From: Verrucomicrobiota bacterium
GTDB lineage: Bacteria > Verrucomicrobiota > Verrucomicrobiia > Verrucomicrobiales > Akkermansiaceae
Direction of reading: 5' to 3'
Length of the DNA stretch: 45,682 nt
Assembly: GCA_026397725.1 (NCBI GenBank)
Contig: JAPLUI010000203.1
Location: 1 to 45,682, forward strand
How positions within the stretch are numbered: the stretch's first letter is position 1; every line of letters starts with the position of its first letter. The notes beneath the pieces are model-generated. The model ran no database searches. It saw nothing but the letters and a program-made list of their open reading frames with translations, and had not been told where the DNA came from. This document shows positions 9,501 to 15,945 of the stretch, one piece after another. Made by a program: the position numbers and the translations under genes.

Positions 9501-12352
9501 TCAACCAACCGCGCGGCCGTGGATAGCAGCGCCCCTGCTGTTAGGCTGAAGCAACCGCGATCCGCAAGCGGCGTGGGAAACAGCGCGCTGCCGGCTGGAT
9601 TGATGAGGTGATACTCGGCGGCGGCGCTTGGCGAGATGTTGTATGTCGTGAACGACAGTTTGCCACCGGCGGCAGCGAGGGTGCCAAGGATCGAGATATT
9701 TGCCCCCGTGAACGAGATCGAGCCCGTGGGAGATGCGGCCAGTGTGACCCCTGCGGGCACCGTGATCGAGCCGTCAGGATTGACGATCTCCAGCACGCCG
9801 AAGCCCGTCTTGTCTAGCAGGTCAGGCGCCAGGCCGACCGTGGCGAGTCGGTCGCTCGACAGGGCGACCGGCGCGTCACCCACCAGCGAGAAGGCCGGCA
9901 CCGACGTCGCGCCGGAGGTTGCCGCAAAGAGCAGGGCGGGTGGCGTCGGGGAGGTCTTGAGATAGTTGATGGTCGGGCTGCCCGCAATTTGGAGCGTTCT
10001 CTCGGCTTCAAAGGTGAGGCGCAGCGTGCTCAATCCAGGCGGGGTGCTGCGCTGGCGGGGACCTGCCACCGTCAGGCCGCGCAGGTCGCCGTCAATGGCC
10101 ATGCTGGGTGCGGTGAGCGACAAGGTGCCGCCTGCCGCGCCCTCGGTATAACTCTGCTGCAGGGTGCCGGTGAACAACGGAGTTTGGAAGGTATTCACCA
10201 CCCCCCATTTGGCGCTGCTGAACGTCGAGCTTCCCGTGAACACCCCGTCGTATATCTGATCGGGGGTCGCGTCCTTGATGGCCACCAGCCTGCCGTTGGA
10301 GAGCAACGTCGAGGTCTTGACCAAACCGCCCGCGTATTGGAAATAGCCGCCCGAGACATCGAGCGTGGAGCCTTTGCCAAGCACAATGGAACCTCCCGCT
10401 TGCAGCGTGATGTTGCCGCCTGTGGCGGTGAGTTGTGCGGCATTCCTCTCAATGAGTCCGGCCAGTCCCGTGACGTCCCCAAGCGGGGTGCCGATCCAGT
10501 ACGTTCCGTTATAGGTCCCGGTATTGCGGATATCGACGGTTAGATTCTGGCCCCGCAACGCCGTGTCGCGCTGGAGCGGCGAGTCCGCCAGTTCGGAGCC
10601 CCGCAACTGCACCGTGAGGATGCTTTGCGCCAGCGGCACGAACACCTCGACACTGCCCGCCACGCTGATGAGGGCCGCTTCATCCAGATAGATTTGCCCG
10701 GCATTGAAATGGAACCGTTGCTGGGCCCCGGAATAGTCATTGGTGATTCCGGCGTCCACCGTGCCGTCAGCACCGATGATCGTGCGGTTGCCAGCGGCGT
10801 CTTTGAAGGGCCAGGTGCCCGCCCGGATCGCGACCTCGGCGTTGGGTGCTAACAGGATCGAGTGCTGGTCGAGATGGATCGCCAAGCCTTCGATGTTCAC
10901 TTGTGAGCGCTCCGGCAGGGTGGTGCCGGGCACGGCCTTGTCGCTGGCGTAATCGGGAAGGATTTGCGACACGCTGTTTGCGCCCAGCGTTACCACCCCG
11001 CTGAACTGATTGAAAAACATCGGGCCCCCGGCACCCAGCTCGGTCGCGCTGTCATAGTTCGGATTGCCCACCGCACCATAGCTGGCTTTCAGATCGAGGC
11101 GGCCATTGAGGTTCACCGAGGTGCTGCTGGTGATGACTCCCAGTTGGTTGACCTGCCGTCCGCCCAGCCACGCGCTTCCTGTTAGAGTCGTGATGAGGCC
11201 CGCATTCGTGGCCGTGCCGGCGTAGTCACCAAGCGCCCCTACCCATACGTCCAGCCCGCGCAGACTCGGGTCGCTGCCGTCATGTGCCGCCACGGCGACC
11301 TGCAAGCCCGCCGCGAGAATCGTTTGGCCGGACGCGGTGGCAAGGGTGCCCTCGTTGGTGACGTTGGGTCCGACCAACATGATCCGCCCGCCATTGCCAC
11401 CGCTGCCGGCGGGATTTTCCAGCACGGCTCCGGCTTGCACCGTCACATCGCCATAGCGTCCGCTGGCCGGGGGTGGGCCGGGATCGAAGTCGGGCGTGCC
11501 GTCAGCACCGCCGGGCACGCTGAGGCCGGAAAACAGAAACTGCGCGTCACGGTTGTTGAGCAAGCCCTGCCTGACTAGATTGTCGTTGATCGGCAGCGAC
11601 GAGACGGTTAGGTTGCGGGCGTTCACCTGGCTGCTGCCGCCGAAGATGATGCCGTTCGGGTTGATCAGATAGACCTGGCCGGCGGCCTTGATCGAGCCGA
11701 GAATCTGAGTCGGGTTGCCGGTGGGATCGCTGACCTTGTTGAACGCAATCCATTGGCTGGCGTTTTCACCGCCGGCGGATTGGTCGAAAGTGACGCTGGT
11801 TTGCTTGCCGACGTTGAAGGTTTGCCAGTGAAGCATGGCCTGTTGGGTGCTCTGCCTGATGGTGACCTCGGTGCTGCCGTCGGCGGCGACCGTCTGGGTC
11901 GGAAGTTGCGCCCCGCTCCATTGGGTCGGATCGGTGGTGACGGCGGGAGCAACGTGCAGGCCGCCGGTGGCGAGTCCGTTAGGGACGCCCGGCAGGGTGA
12001 GCGCCGGAACCGCCGGATTTCTCCCGAGCGAATTCGCGCCGTTGATGGCGGCATTGCGGGCCGCGTTCTGCATGGCCCGGACGGCATCGAGGGCCCGGGT
12101 GGTGCGGGCCAGGGTGTCCTGTGCGTTGGCCCGGGCGGCATCGGTGGCGGCGGGGGTGGCGCTGCCGTAGCCGGCCCCGGGGCCGGGAGCCCCGCTGTTG
12201 TTAGACCCGCCACGGCCACCGCGCAGGATGTCGCCGGCGTCAGCACGGAGGCCGGTCATGATGACGGTGAAGCCGATGCAGACGGCGGTGCCGCAGCGGA
12301 GCGGCGTACCGAACAACGGCGTGCTGTGAAAGTGACAGCGGCGGGGTTTCAT
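545..12352 (-). CDS. giant two-partner-secretion exoprotein (TpsA, filamentous haemagglutinin family)
   Basis: This 3935-residue protein is the secreted partner of the TpsB transporter encoded at 17951-19555. An extended N-terminal signal (residues 1-39) is followed by a Gly/Ala-rich stretch and then by the haemagglutinin/TPS secretion domain at about 150-400, with the hallmark NPNGIIFG at 231-238. Thousands of residues of beta-helix-like repeats follow (runs such as GGTLSLTA and GNITLQAGGSI). Residues 1752-1791 resemble a CBM5/12 carbohydrate-binding module, with spaced W/Y residues (WGAGTEYQPG ... YQGATWSA ... YWSKI). The region from about 2700 to 3850 (LPTTLFVGKSAFDVAARGD, WYKTYFNTF) resembles the DUF3739 type of filamentous haemagglutinin. 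Its ATG overlaps the TGA of the preceding gene (ATGA), so translation is probably coupled. It is likely exported to the cell surface as a beta-helical fibre; the ligand is unknown. The family call is firm, while the CBM and DUF3739 labels are from memory of motifs. Confidence 0.92.
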   Translation of the reverse strand: MKPRRCHFHSTPLFGTPLRCGTAVCIGFTVIMTGLRADAGDILRGGRGGSNNSGAPGPGAGYGSATPAATDAARANAQDTLARTTRALDAVRAMQNAARNAAINGANSLGRNPAVPALTLPGVPNGLATGGLHVAPAVTTDPTQWSGAQLPTQTVAADGSTEVTIRQSTQQAMLHWQTFNVGKQTSVTFDQSAGGENASQWIAFNKVSDPTGNPTQILGSIKAAGQVYLINPNGIIFGGSSQVNARNLTVSSLPINDNLVRQGLLNNRDAQFLFSGLSVPGGADGTPDFDPGPPPASGRYGDVTVQAGAVLENPAGSGGNGGRIMLVGPNVTNEGTLATASGQTILAAGLQVAVAAHDGSDPSLRGLDVWVGALGDYAGTATNAGLITTLTGSAWLGGRQVNQLGVITSSTSVNLNGRLDLKASYGAVGNPNYDSATELGAGGPMFFNQFSGVVTLGANSVSQILPDYASDKAVPGTTLPERSQVNIEGLAIHLDQHSILLAPNAEVAIRAGTWPFKDAAGNRTIIGADGTVDAGITNDYSGAQQRFHFNAGQIYLDEAALISVAGSVEVFVPLAQSILTVQLRGSELADSPLQRDTALRGQNLTVDIRNTGTYNGTYWIGTPLGDVTGLAGLIERNAAQLTATGGNITLQAGGSIVLGKGSTLDVSGGYFQYAGGLVKTSTLLSNGRLVAIKDATPDQIYDGVFTGSSTFSSAKWGVVNTFQTPLFTGTLQQSYTEGAAGGTLSLTAPSMAIDGDLRGLTVAGPRQRSTPPGLSTLRLTFEAERTLQIAGSPTINYLKTSPTPPALLFAATSGATSVPAFSLVGDAPVALSSDRLATVGLAPDLLDKTGFGVLEIVNPDGSITVPAGVTLAASPTGSISFTGANISILGTLAAAGGKLSFTTYNISPSAAAEYHLINPAGSALFPTPLADRGCFSLTAGALLSTAARLVDDSIRPPDLTRPMVIDGGNITINSYHATLAMGAELEVSGGAYVAETGKVSYGRGGNLAILTGRDPGFAGVLGGRLTLDSTLSGYAGASGGTLSIQAGLIQVGGTPLANALNLEAGFFRQGGFTQYSLTGIGAALGGAGPVESYQAAVTLAAGSRIEPLAESLLAVPDPARAGAFALRRVVTAAGVRSAVSLDFAALGADDPFTLDKLEVRGDIFMGAGAAIATEAGARVTFKGGTVTLLGSVSAPGGNISVTGDGKFPLTANQRQELTQALPTVHLGAAAQLSAAGITQLVPEAYGRRVGKVYPGGRITIAGNILAEDGSILDVSGTSGVLDIDPAVLASPGVVAIPASFGLTSAPMRLRGSATRIDSNGGLIDLAGGQMLLADASLRGAGGGPSATGGTLAVFSGNYYAEGQGRTGADLNLVVQQSGNVITNPGATMGVGIGLVDQSGVAYGNTGAFVVDRFAQGAFASLSLGGRYVANASPIPYGGNLDFHGKIEIQAPGTLRLAAGGVIRADDTVRISAGYLAVGQEFREPQHPADVFVAFQQDPAFPSAEHHFAPTAGPGTLDLNAALIDVGILSLQTIGQANLTAIGGDIRGNGTLGMAGKLVLQAAQIYPTTLGQFEIFAYDPVGGTGSVTIRAAGTRDAPLSAGGSLSVYSSNILQAGVLRAPLGTIRLGWDGTDSDPSTVVLDAPKNLIAGTTLATPVNREVTLTDASLTSVSALGLEIPFGLSPDGLTWIDPRGVNVTLSGMPGKAIFLAADSVTMAPGATLDIRGGGELLASRWVAGNGGSRDLLGTAAAGWGAGTEYQPGVLVTYQGATWSARVRHSGQTPGVNRYWSKIAEAYAIIPGFGSPFAPYGAYNTGANAGALAGNPGYVGGTLEVGDTITLEASDGLAAGTYTLLPRGYAVLKGAYLVTPVAAGGTGDLKTADGATLVSGYLANSFNPPAASPAVRTRFEVAASGVVQNRVVYDIHAASAFITAAGSNQLVPADAGYVALHGNAALQLLGRVLTQAAGRGAALDLSSFADIRLTGADGVVPGGTPITVPTGVLDSWEVASMLIGGLRNRGTEGTTIDVRTHGLTLDNPGETFSGPEIVLASRRQLTLTDGSGVAAVGNLTGAADALLIHGDGALLRVSSDAAASVTRSGVTDSSMPLMTLGAATGIAGPAVILDSTYGTALSPAARLEARTLTLGSGQISVVFDDATGVLDGSRVAPHLTLAGVALDKVQQVTALRLQSYRSIDFYGTGGIGGAALESITLAGSGVRGYQQGGGEVVLRANDVRFENPAGVAASAAPASTSGSLRIEAQTLQLGANQVAVSGYRDLSLNASNQIVVVGTGTFATGGNLQAKTPLITGAQGASHVVSASQAITLSRSGPGLATTEALGASLTIQGTSLAADTDILLPSGQLTLRASGGPLEIGGKLSVAGTSRAFNDLTRFAAAGAITLESLTGEVILTSGGMVSVAAAPEGGNAGILTVNAPQGVFANGGSLDGQAGAGGTAGNFLLDVGTLAASGAAAFDAISTALDDGGFFASRNFRIRSGDVILANRNRSHEFVLAADQGSLRVTGIIDASGTTGGTISLAAHTDLTLSAGARLSVAAAAFDAAGKGGSILLEAGTQRNGSVDASALLDLQAGAEIDLGVAAFMPGSYTVAGSSACEGKFTGTLHLRAPRTAANNDVQVASIASRILGASAVVVEGYKLYHPAGGVLNIAQRNLINTDAISFLGAAGAGNANEVAMRGKLLSGADNAAELGALLVISPGVEMVNLTGDLTLGLANPTGTTNPEGLAAADWDLSGYRYGQRSAPGVLTLRAAGNLVFNNTLSDGFTPITQGTAQVFADNGHSLMWLGRLMGIADSLPTNTQSWSYRLSAGADLGAGNFRSVLATSTLDLVQPGNGSVLVGEFYPAVPNAQAGGGAAAVGVAGQTADSIRISTTTTNQGTRFEVIRTGTGDLTLSAGRDVQLRNPFATLYTAGVALPTPTTIHDPNDFVVPIVPGTVNRHPSQAGGGLDLGSVQQLYPATWSMAGGNLDLAAQANIGRYTLVNGVLTVDASRQMPTNWLYRRGYVNQASGVFANDGGFGTNPSIQNSDNLNDVATSTTWWIDYSNFFQGVGALGGGNVRVAAGNDVVNVDAVAPTNARMPGRRKNPDFDGLAGVPEYLNVAPDAGKLLELGGGDVTVTAGRNIDGGSYYVEKGQGVLFASGSITTNGARSPSLGILDGSAPFDPLTWLPTTLFVGKSAFDVAARGDILLGPVANPFLLPQGLNNRYWYKTYFNTFAPEAGATVASYGGSVTHRLAVNLPDGASSRSILEVWFSSQNVFNGVGSAYNASNFQPWLRLAEASLETFTSVFDLSAPNLRSTAFGGALNLVGSWTLYPSATGDLELAAASDIVGLQNTGPGYVNGRTPQVWTAATINVSDANPGSLPGITTPLAYQSVVGRTRVGAVQSLVDVLQNVSLALNETGSFSGVAGTSATKQALHAAGLLHTGDLNPVRLYAAGGDVTGLTLFSPKATRIVASRDLTDVAFYLQNVAATDVTLVAAGRDLIPFNANADVRTLASNLTLGKVVGDAASSTVAGDRTSALAGDLQINGPGVLEVLSGRNLDLGTGANFTDGTGVGISSIGNTRNPNLPFGGADLIALAGVFGTSGQGPAIGLALSSLNMAGFIGKYLSDGAGFSDSAYLDKLGWQGRFDALGAEPQAIVALEKFYRVLRDAGRNAAANGNYQSGDEAVLTLFGTRRPAGDILTRSRELRTTTGGAISLGAAGGGITMASAIFGNPLTPPGIVTEYGGAISTFTNSDVSIGQARIFTLRGGDITMWSSNGNIAAGTSPKTVVTAPPTRVVIDITSADVQTDLGGLATGGGIGVLAAVEGVTAGNVDLIAPKGFVDAGDAGIRVTGNLNIAAQVVLNSSNISTGGTSTGAAPVGPSVPSVAAVTTAATSSAAAGATLAKPEAGTAGGEPPAAVEALSIITVEVIGYGGADDEEKPADG

Positions 12353-13011
12353 GGTTTCGGGGCGGGCTTCCGCACGCCAAGCCGCTGGTCCAGGATTTTG
12401 TCCCGGTAGCCTTGGACGAGGGTTTCTATCTTGACCCGGGTGGTGCCGATGAAGGGCTCGCGGGCGGCCAGGGCTTTGCCCAGCGCGTAGTTTTCAAAGC
12501 GGTCGAGAATCTCGTTGGCAGTGTTGAACAGCGCGATGTTCTTGGTCTCGCGGTCGGCGATGGTGCGCTTGAGAACCAGCGCCTCGGCGGCGAGCTTGGC
12601 ACGCTCGTCTTCCTTGCTGCGGGCGAGTGCGGCGGCTTGCGCGTAGCCGGCTTGCCATTTTTCGAGCGCTGCGGTGCATTGGACGGTGCGCCGCTCACTC
12701 TCGGCGAGCTTGGTGGTGAGAGCGGCGAGGGCTTTGTCGGCCGCCGTCTTGTCGGTGGCGGCCTGACTGACCAGCGTTGCGTTGCGTTTCCCGAGGTCGG
12801 TGACCTTCGCGACAAGCTCGGTGTTCCTTTGTTCGGCGGCGGCTTGTGCGACCTGGGCGTTGGCAGACTCGGTCTGCGCGGTGCGCAGTTGCAGCATGAC
12901 ACCGCGCAACTGCTCGCGGAGCTTTGGCGTGGGATCGGGGGCCTCGGCGGCACGTGTCGGGCCTGGGAGAAGGCAGAGGACCAGCAGGAGCTTGAGGAAC
13001 TTCATGATCAT
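12349..13011 (-). CDS. periplasmic coiled-coil protein of the TPS/Ton operon
   Basis: The product has 220 residues and starts MIMKFLKLLLVLCLLPG, an obvious signal peptide ending near TRA-AEA. From about residue 25 to 150 the sequence is an Ala/Lys/Glu/Gln-rich heptad pattern typical of a long coiled coil, followed by a more conserved globular-looking tail (KNIALFNTANEILDRFENY, then REPFIGTTRVKIETL). I recall similar small proteins beside haemagglutinin/TonB clusters in other bacteria but know no assigned function. The start lies one base after the porin stop and its own stop overlaps the exoprotein ATG, so it is locked into the operon. A periplasmic spacer or chaperone between Ton motor, transporter and exoprotein is a reasonable guess. 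An alternative ATG six bases further in (13005) would remove only two residues. Confidence 0.7.
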   Translation of the reverse strand: MIMKFLKLLLVLCLLPGPTRAAEAPDPTPKLREQLRGVMLQLRTAQTESANAQVAQAAAEQRNTELVAKVTDLGKRNATLVSQAATDKTAADKALAALTTKLAESERRTVQCTAALEKWQAGYAQAAALARSKEDERAKLAAEALVLKRTIADRETKNIALFNTANEILDRFENYALGKALAAREPFIGTTRVKIETLVQGYRDKILDQRLGVRKPAPKP

Positions 13012-13012
13012 G

Positions 13013-14770
13013 TCAGAACTTGGCGTGGAGGTCAAACTGGAGGATATCGGAGCTGAGGGGCGGGCCGGCGATTTCATTGGAACTCATCCACCGCAGGCCG
13101 CAGCGGACCGCCTTGGAAAGGGCCACGCTGCCGCTCAGGGTGAAGCCCCGGACGTTGGTGCCGCCGCCGCCGAAGTCGGAGTCGGTGAAGCCATCCACCA
13201 CGGCGTCGGACTCGACATAGCGGTAGCCGAAGCCGGCCTGCCAATCGCCGAGGGCCTCGAGGGCGGGCTTGCCGATTTGGAAGGCGAGGTTCCAGGCGGT
13301 GTCGCCGCCGGCAAAGACATTGGACGAGCCATAGTTGTTGACGGCCCGCCGGCTGATGCCGGCTTCATCGAAGGCGAGGTTCTTGGTGACCTCGCCGACC
13401 AGCGCCAGGCGGACCGGATCGAAGTGGTCGTACTCGAGTTTTCCGGTCAGGGTCAGGTTGCGGAACTCGGAGGCCAGGCCGTAGTATTGGTATTGATAGA
13501 GGGTGCCGTAGTTGTTCGCGGCGGTGGGCACGATGTCGCGCAGTGCCATGTAGGTGTTGCCGCGCTGGGCAAAGCCGGGACGGGTGGTGTCGGTGTCGCC
13601 GGCGTCGCTGGCGCTGAGCGGGACGAAGGGCGAGGAAAGGCGGCCCTCGATCCCGTTGAAGTCGTAGTAGGCGAGACCGACCTTGGCCGTGAGGTCATCG
13701 GTCGCTTGCCAATCGAGGCCGAGTTGCACGCCGGTGAGCCATTTGTCGGTGCTCTCAAACTTGGCGGGTTGATTGGAGGAAAAGTTGAAATCCGTGTTGT
13801 AAACGGGAAAGTAGCCGGCGGTGAAAAAGGTCGAGACCCGGTCGTTGAGTGGCATTTTCCCGCGCAGCGCGAGCCCGTCGAAGCCGAGGTCCTCGTCCCA
13901 GTGGAGGTCGGTCGCAAAGAAGGGATTGTCGAAGCGGCCTAACAGCAAAGTGAGTTCCTTGCCGTCACCGGGACCGGCCTCATAGCTGAGGAAGGCCCGG
14001 TCCAGCCAAATCGCGTATTTCGAGAAATTGCCGCCGGAGCCGCCGAGGGATTGGTTGGGCGAGGTGGGTGAGTTGTTCTCGCCGGTGGCGAGGCGGATGC
14101 CGCCATTGAAGCCGTCGCCGAGCATGATTTCGGTACCGAGGCGGGCCCGCAGGCGGGTGCGCTGGCGGTCCTGATCGACATTGTGCTGCGGGGAGAACAG
14201 GAACCCGGAGGTATCGAAGGGCGTGCCGGTGTTGATGGCGTTGAAGTTGGGGAAGGCCCCGGTGTTGTCGTTCCCCTCGGGAAACACGGTGCTTTCGTAA
14301 CGAACCCGCAGATCACCGAAGGGACGGAACTTCGAGGTCCACCCGGGGGCGGCCTTGTCACTCCATTGCTCTTCGTGGGCCTGGGCCATGAGTTCCTGCT
14401 TGATTTCGTCGCGCATGTTGTTGCGGACGACCTCGGGGATATAGGTCACCCGCAGGTCATCCGGGCCTGGCGGTGGCGGCAGGGCGGCAGCGTCGGCGGC
14501 GTTCTGCGCGGCGGTGGCGGCATCGGCCTCGGCTTGTCTGATGAGTTCGCCGGCCTCGGCCTGGGTGAGGATGCCTTTTTGCACCAGCCGGTTGATCAAG
14601 TTGACGGTGACATTCTGTGACGGCGCGGGCGCGGGCGGCAGGTCGGTGGCGGGCGGAGCCTCGCTGCCAGGTTCGGGCGGCGGGCTTCCCGTGGCGACCG
14701 TCGCCGCCCGCAGCAGGCCGGAGGCAGCAAGGAACGCGGCGACAAGAAGATTGGAACGGGAGGGGAGCAT
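13013..14770 (-). CDS. outer-membrane beta-barrel protein, 'putative porin' family
   Basis: The product has 585 residues. The chosen ATG (14770) gives a clean signal peptide (MLPSRSNLLVAAFLAASGLLRA); the frame is open further upstream but only as an overlap with tonB. After a Pro-rich linker there is a short helical region (LINRLVQKGILTQAEAGELI, then Ala-rich heptads), as often found before porin barrels for trimerisation or peptidoglycan contact. From about residue 150 the sequence alternates beta strands, many ending in aromatic residues (FRPFGDLRVRYES, FSKYAIWLDRAFLSYE) and closes with DILQFDLHAKF, ending in Phe as expected for BAM-inserted barrels. It most resembles the 'putative porin' barrel family. 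Its place between tonB and the coiled-coil gene suggests a role in the same envelope assembly rather than general uptake, but this is inference. Confidence 0.8.
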   Translation of the reverse strand: MLPSRSNLLVAAFLAASGLLRAATVATGSPPPEPGSEAPPATDLPPAPAPSQNVTVNLINRLVQKGILTQAEAGELIRQAEADAATAAQNAADAAALPPPPGPDDLRVTYIPEVVRNNMRDEIKQELMAQAHEEQWSDKAAPGWTSKFRPFGDLRVRYESTVFPEGNDNTGAFPNFNAINTGTPFDTSGFLFSPQHNVDQDRQRTRLRARLGTEIMLGDGFNGGIRLATGENNSPTSPNQSLGGSGGNFSKYAIWLDRAFLSYEAGPGDGKELTLLLGRFDNPFFATDLHWDEDLGFDGLALRGKMPLNDRVSTFFTAGYFPVYNTDFNFSSNQPAKFESTDKWLTGVQLGLDWQATDDLTAKVGLAYYDFNGIEGRLSSPFVPLSASDAGDTDTTRPGFAQRGNTYMALRDIVPTAANNYGTLYQYQYYGLASEFRNLTLTGKLEYDHFDPVRLALVGEVTKNLAFDEAGISRRAVNNYGSSNVFAGGDTAWNLAFQIGKPALEALGDWQAGFGYRYVESDAVVDGFTDSDFGGGGTNVRGFTLSGSVALSKAVRCGLRWMSSNEIAGPPLSSDILQFDLHAKF

Positions 14771-14780
14771 GACAGGTTGG

Positions 14781-15470
14781 TTAGAATGACCCTTTGCGGG
14801 CGGAAATGCGCATGTTGATAGGCATGGGCATGTCGGTGGGAGGAGGTTCGGGAAGCTGGAGTCCCGTGAAGACCTGGCTCTTGATGGCTTCATCGACGCT
14901 GGCGTTGCCGGAGGTCCCGAGCGGCTGGGCACGGGTAATCCGCCCATTGGCATCCGCCCACACCCGCACCTGCATGCTGAAGGAGGCGCTGCGGGTGCCG
15001 GCATTCCGTCGCAGGGTTTCGGCGATCGTGTTCTGCACCTGGACGGCGTAGCTATCCCACTTGCCACCGCGGCGGCCGCCGCCGATCCGATTGCGCGGGC
15101 CACCGCCACTGCCGGACCGCAGGCCCATGTCCGGGCCGTTACCCGCGATGTTGGTTCCCAGCGCTTCGTCCTGCGGGTTGTTAGACGGCGCTGGTTCCGG
15201 TTCCTCGATCTTATCGACCGGCTCCTGCGCGACCATTTCATCCTTGGGCGGTGGCTCCTTCCTGGGCGGCGGCGGCTCCACCTTCGGCGGCGGCGGCGGG
15301 GGCAACGTGATGGCAACGAAGTCTGACTTCTTCGCCGCCGGCCGGGATTTCTCCGCCGGCGTGGTGAGGAAGGAAATCATCCCGCCGCTCAGCACGATGG
15401 CGAGCAGGACGCCGATGACGGGACGCCCTCGGGTTGGTTTGGGTGGTGGGGGTGGTAGTTGCGGTTTCAT
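14781..15470 (-). CDS. TonB-family energy-transducing protein
   Basis: The product has 229 residues with the classic TonB layout. There is a short cytoplasmic start (MKPQLPPPPPKP), one membrane anchor at about 20-37 (IGVLLAIVLSGGMISFL), and a Pro/Glu/Lys-rich periplasmic spacer at about 54-100. A Gly-rich linker follows, then a C-terminal domain at about 140-229 with the TonB_C-like pattern (VRVWADANGRITRAQPLG ... VDEAIKSQV). It would carry the force generated by the ExbB/ExbD pair to an outer-membrane partner. The ATG lies nine bases after the exbD stop. The stop codon sits inside a TTCTAACCAAC string that recurs at the tpsB stop. A dedicated TonB next to a TpsB/TpsA pair and without a TonB-dependent receptor nearby is notable. 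Confidence 0.85.
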   Translation of the reverse strand: MKPQLPPPPPKPTRGRPVIGVLLAIVLSGGMISFLTTPAEKSRPAAKKSDFVAITLPPPPPPKVEPPPPRKEPPPKDEMVAQEPVDKIEEPEPAPSNNPQDEALGTNIAGNGPDMGLRSGSGGGPRNRIGGGRRGGKWDSYAVQVQNTIAETLRRNAGTRSASFSMQVRVWADANGRITRAQPLGTSGNASVDEAIKSQVFTGLQLPEPPPTDMPMPINMRISARKGSF

Positions 15471-15479
15471 GTTAGAAAA

Positions 15480-15893
15480 TCAGTTCCCGCCCGGCGGGGC
15501 CTGGGTGGCAAGGCCGATCTGGTTGATGCCGACCCGGCCCAGCACGTCGAGCACGTCCATGATGCCCTGGTATTGGCTTTGGCGGTCGCCACGGACGACC
15601 ACGGGCACCTCGGGGATGGCGGCCTTGAGTTGGGCGAGTTTGGTTTCGAGTTCGGCCAGCGTGACCGGCAGGGTGTTGAGGCGGATGCGCCCCTCCGGAT
15701 CGATGGTGATGGCCTGGGTCTTGGGCGTGTCCAGCTTGGCGGCCGCCGCCTTGCTGGCGCTGGGCAGGTTGACCTTGACGCCCTGCACGCTGGCGGTGGT
15801 CATGATGATGAAGATCAGCAACAGCACCAGGTAGAGGTCCACCATCGGGGTGACGTTGATGTCGTCGAAGTTCTTCTCGTCGGCGGAGGCCAT
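15480..15893 (-). CDS. exbD: ExbD/TolR-type biopolymer transport protein
   Basis: The product has 137 residues. A short N-terminus (FDDINVTPMVDL) leads into one transmembrane helix at about 17-36. Asp19 in TPMVDLYLVLL matches the protonatable aspartate essential in ExbD/TolR. The periplasmic part (about 40-137) has the usual ExbD fold features, including ITIDPEGRIRLN and VVVRGDRQSQYQGIMDVLD. It should form the proton channel with the ExbB-like fusion encoded just upstream. Immediately before its ATG, in the 52-bp gap after the exbB-like stop, is a triple heptamer repeat (AACTGAT) followed by a C-tract, so no Shine-Dalgarno sequence is visible. Confidence 0.9.
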   Translation of the reverse strand: MASADEKNFDDINVTPMVDLYLVLLLIFIIMTTASVQGVKVNLPSASKAAAAKLDTPKTQAITIDPEGRIRLNTLPVTLAELETKLAQLKAAIPEVPVVVRGDRQSQYQGIMDVLDVLGRVGINQIGLATQAPPGGN

Positions 15894-15900
15894 GGGGGGG

Positions 15901-15922
15901 TATCAGTTATCAGTTATCAGTT
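15901..15922. repeat. AACTGAT heptamer repeat upstream of exbD
   Basis: Three tandem copies of ATCAGTT (AACTGAT on the coding strand) fill most of the gap between the exbB-like stop and the exbD ATG, followed on the minus strand by a run of C. Because the seven-base unit contains TGATAA across its junctions, successive copies place stop codons in changing frames. The same element occurs at 30304-30328 and 36063-36090, again just upstream of start codons. Confidence 0.7.
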
Positions 15923-15945
15923 GCCGGTAATGGGACTGGCGGCTT

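Noticed and set aside
15901..15922. AACTGAT heptamer array as a CRISPR-like or iteron array
   Set aside because: The units are directly adjacent without spacers and too few; no replication or cas genes are near.
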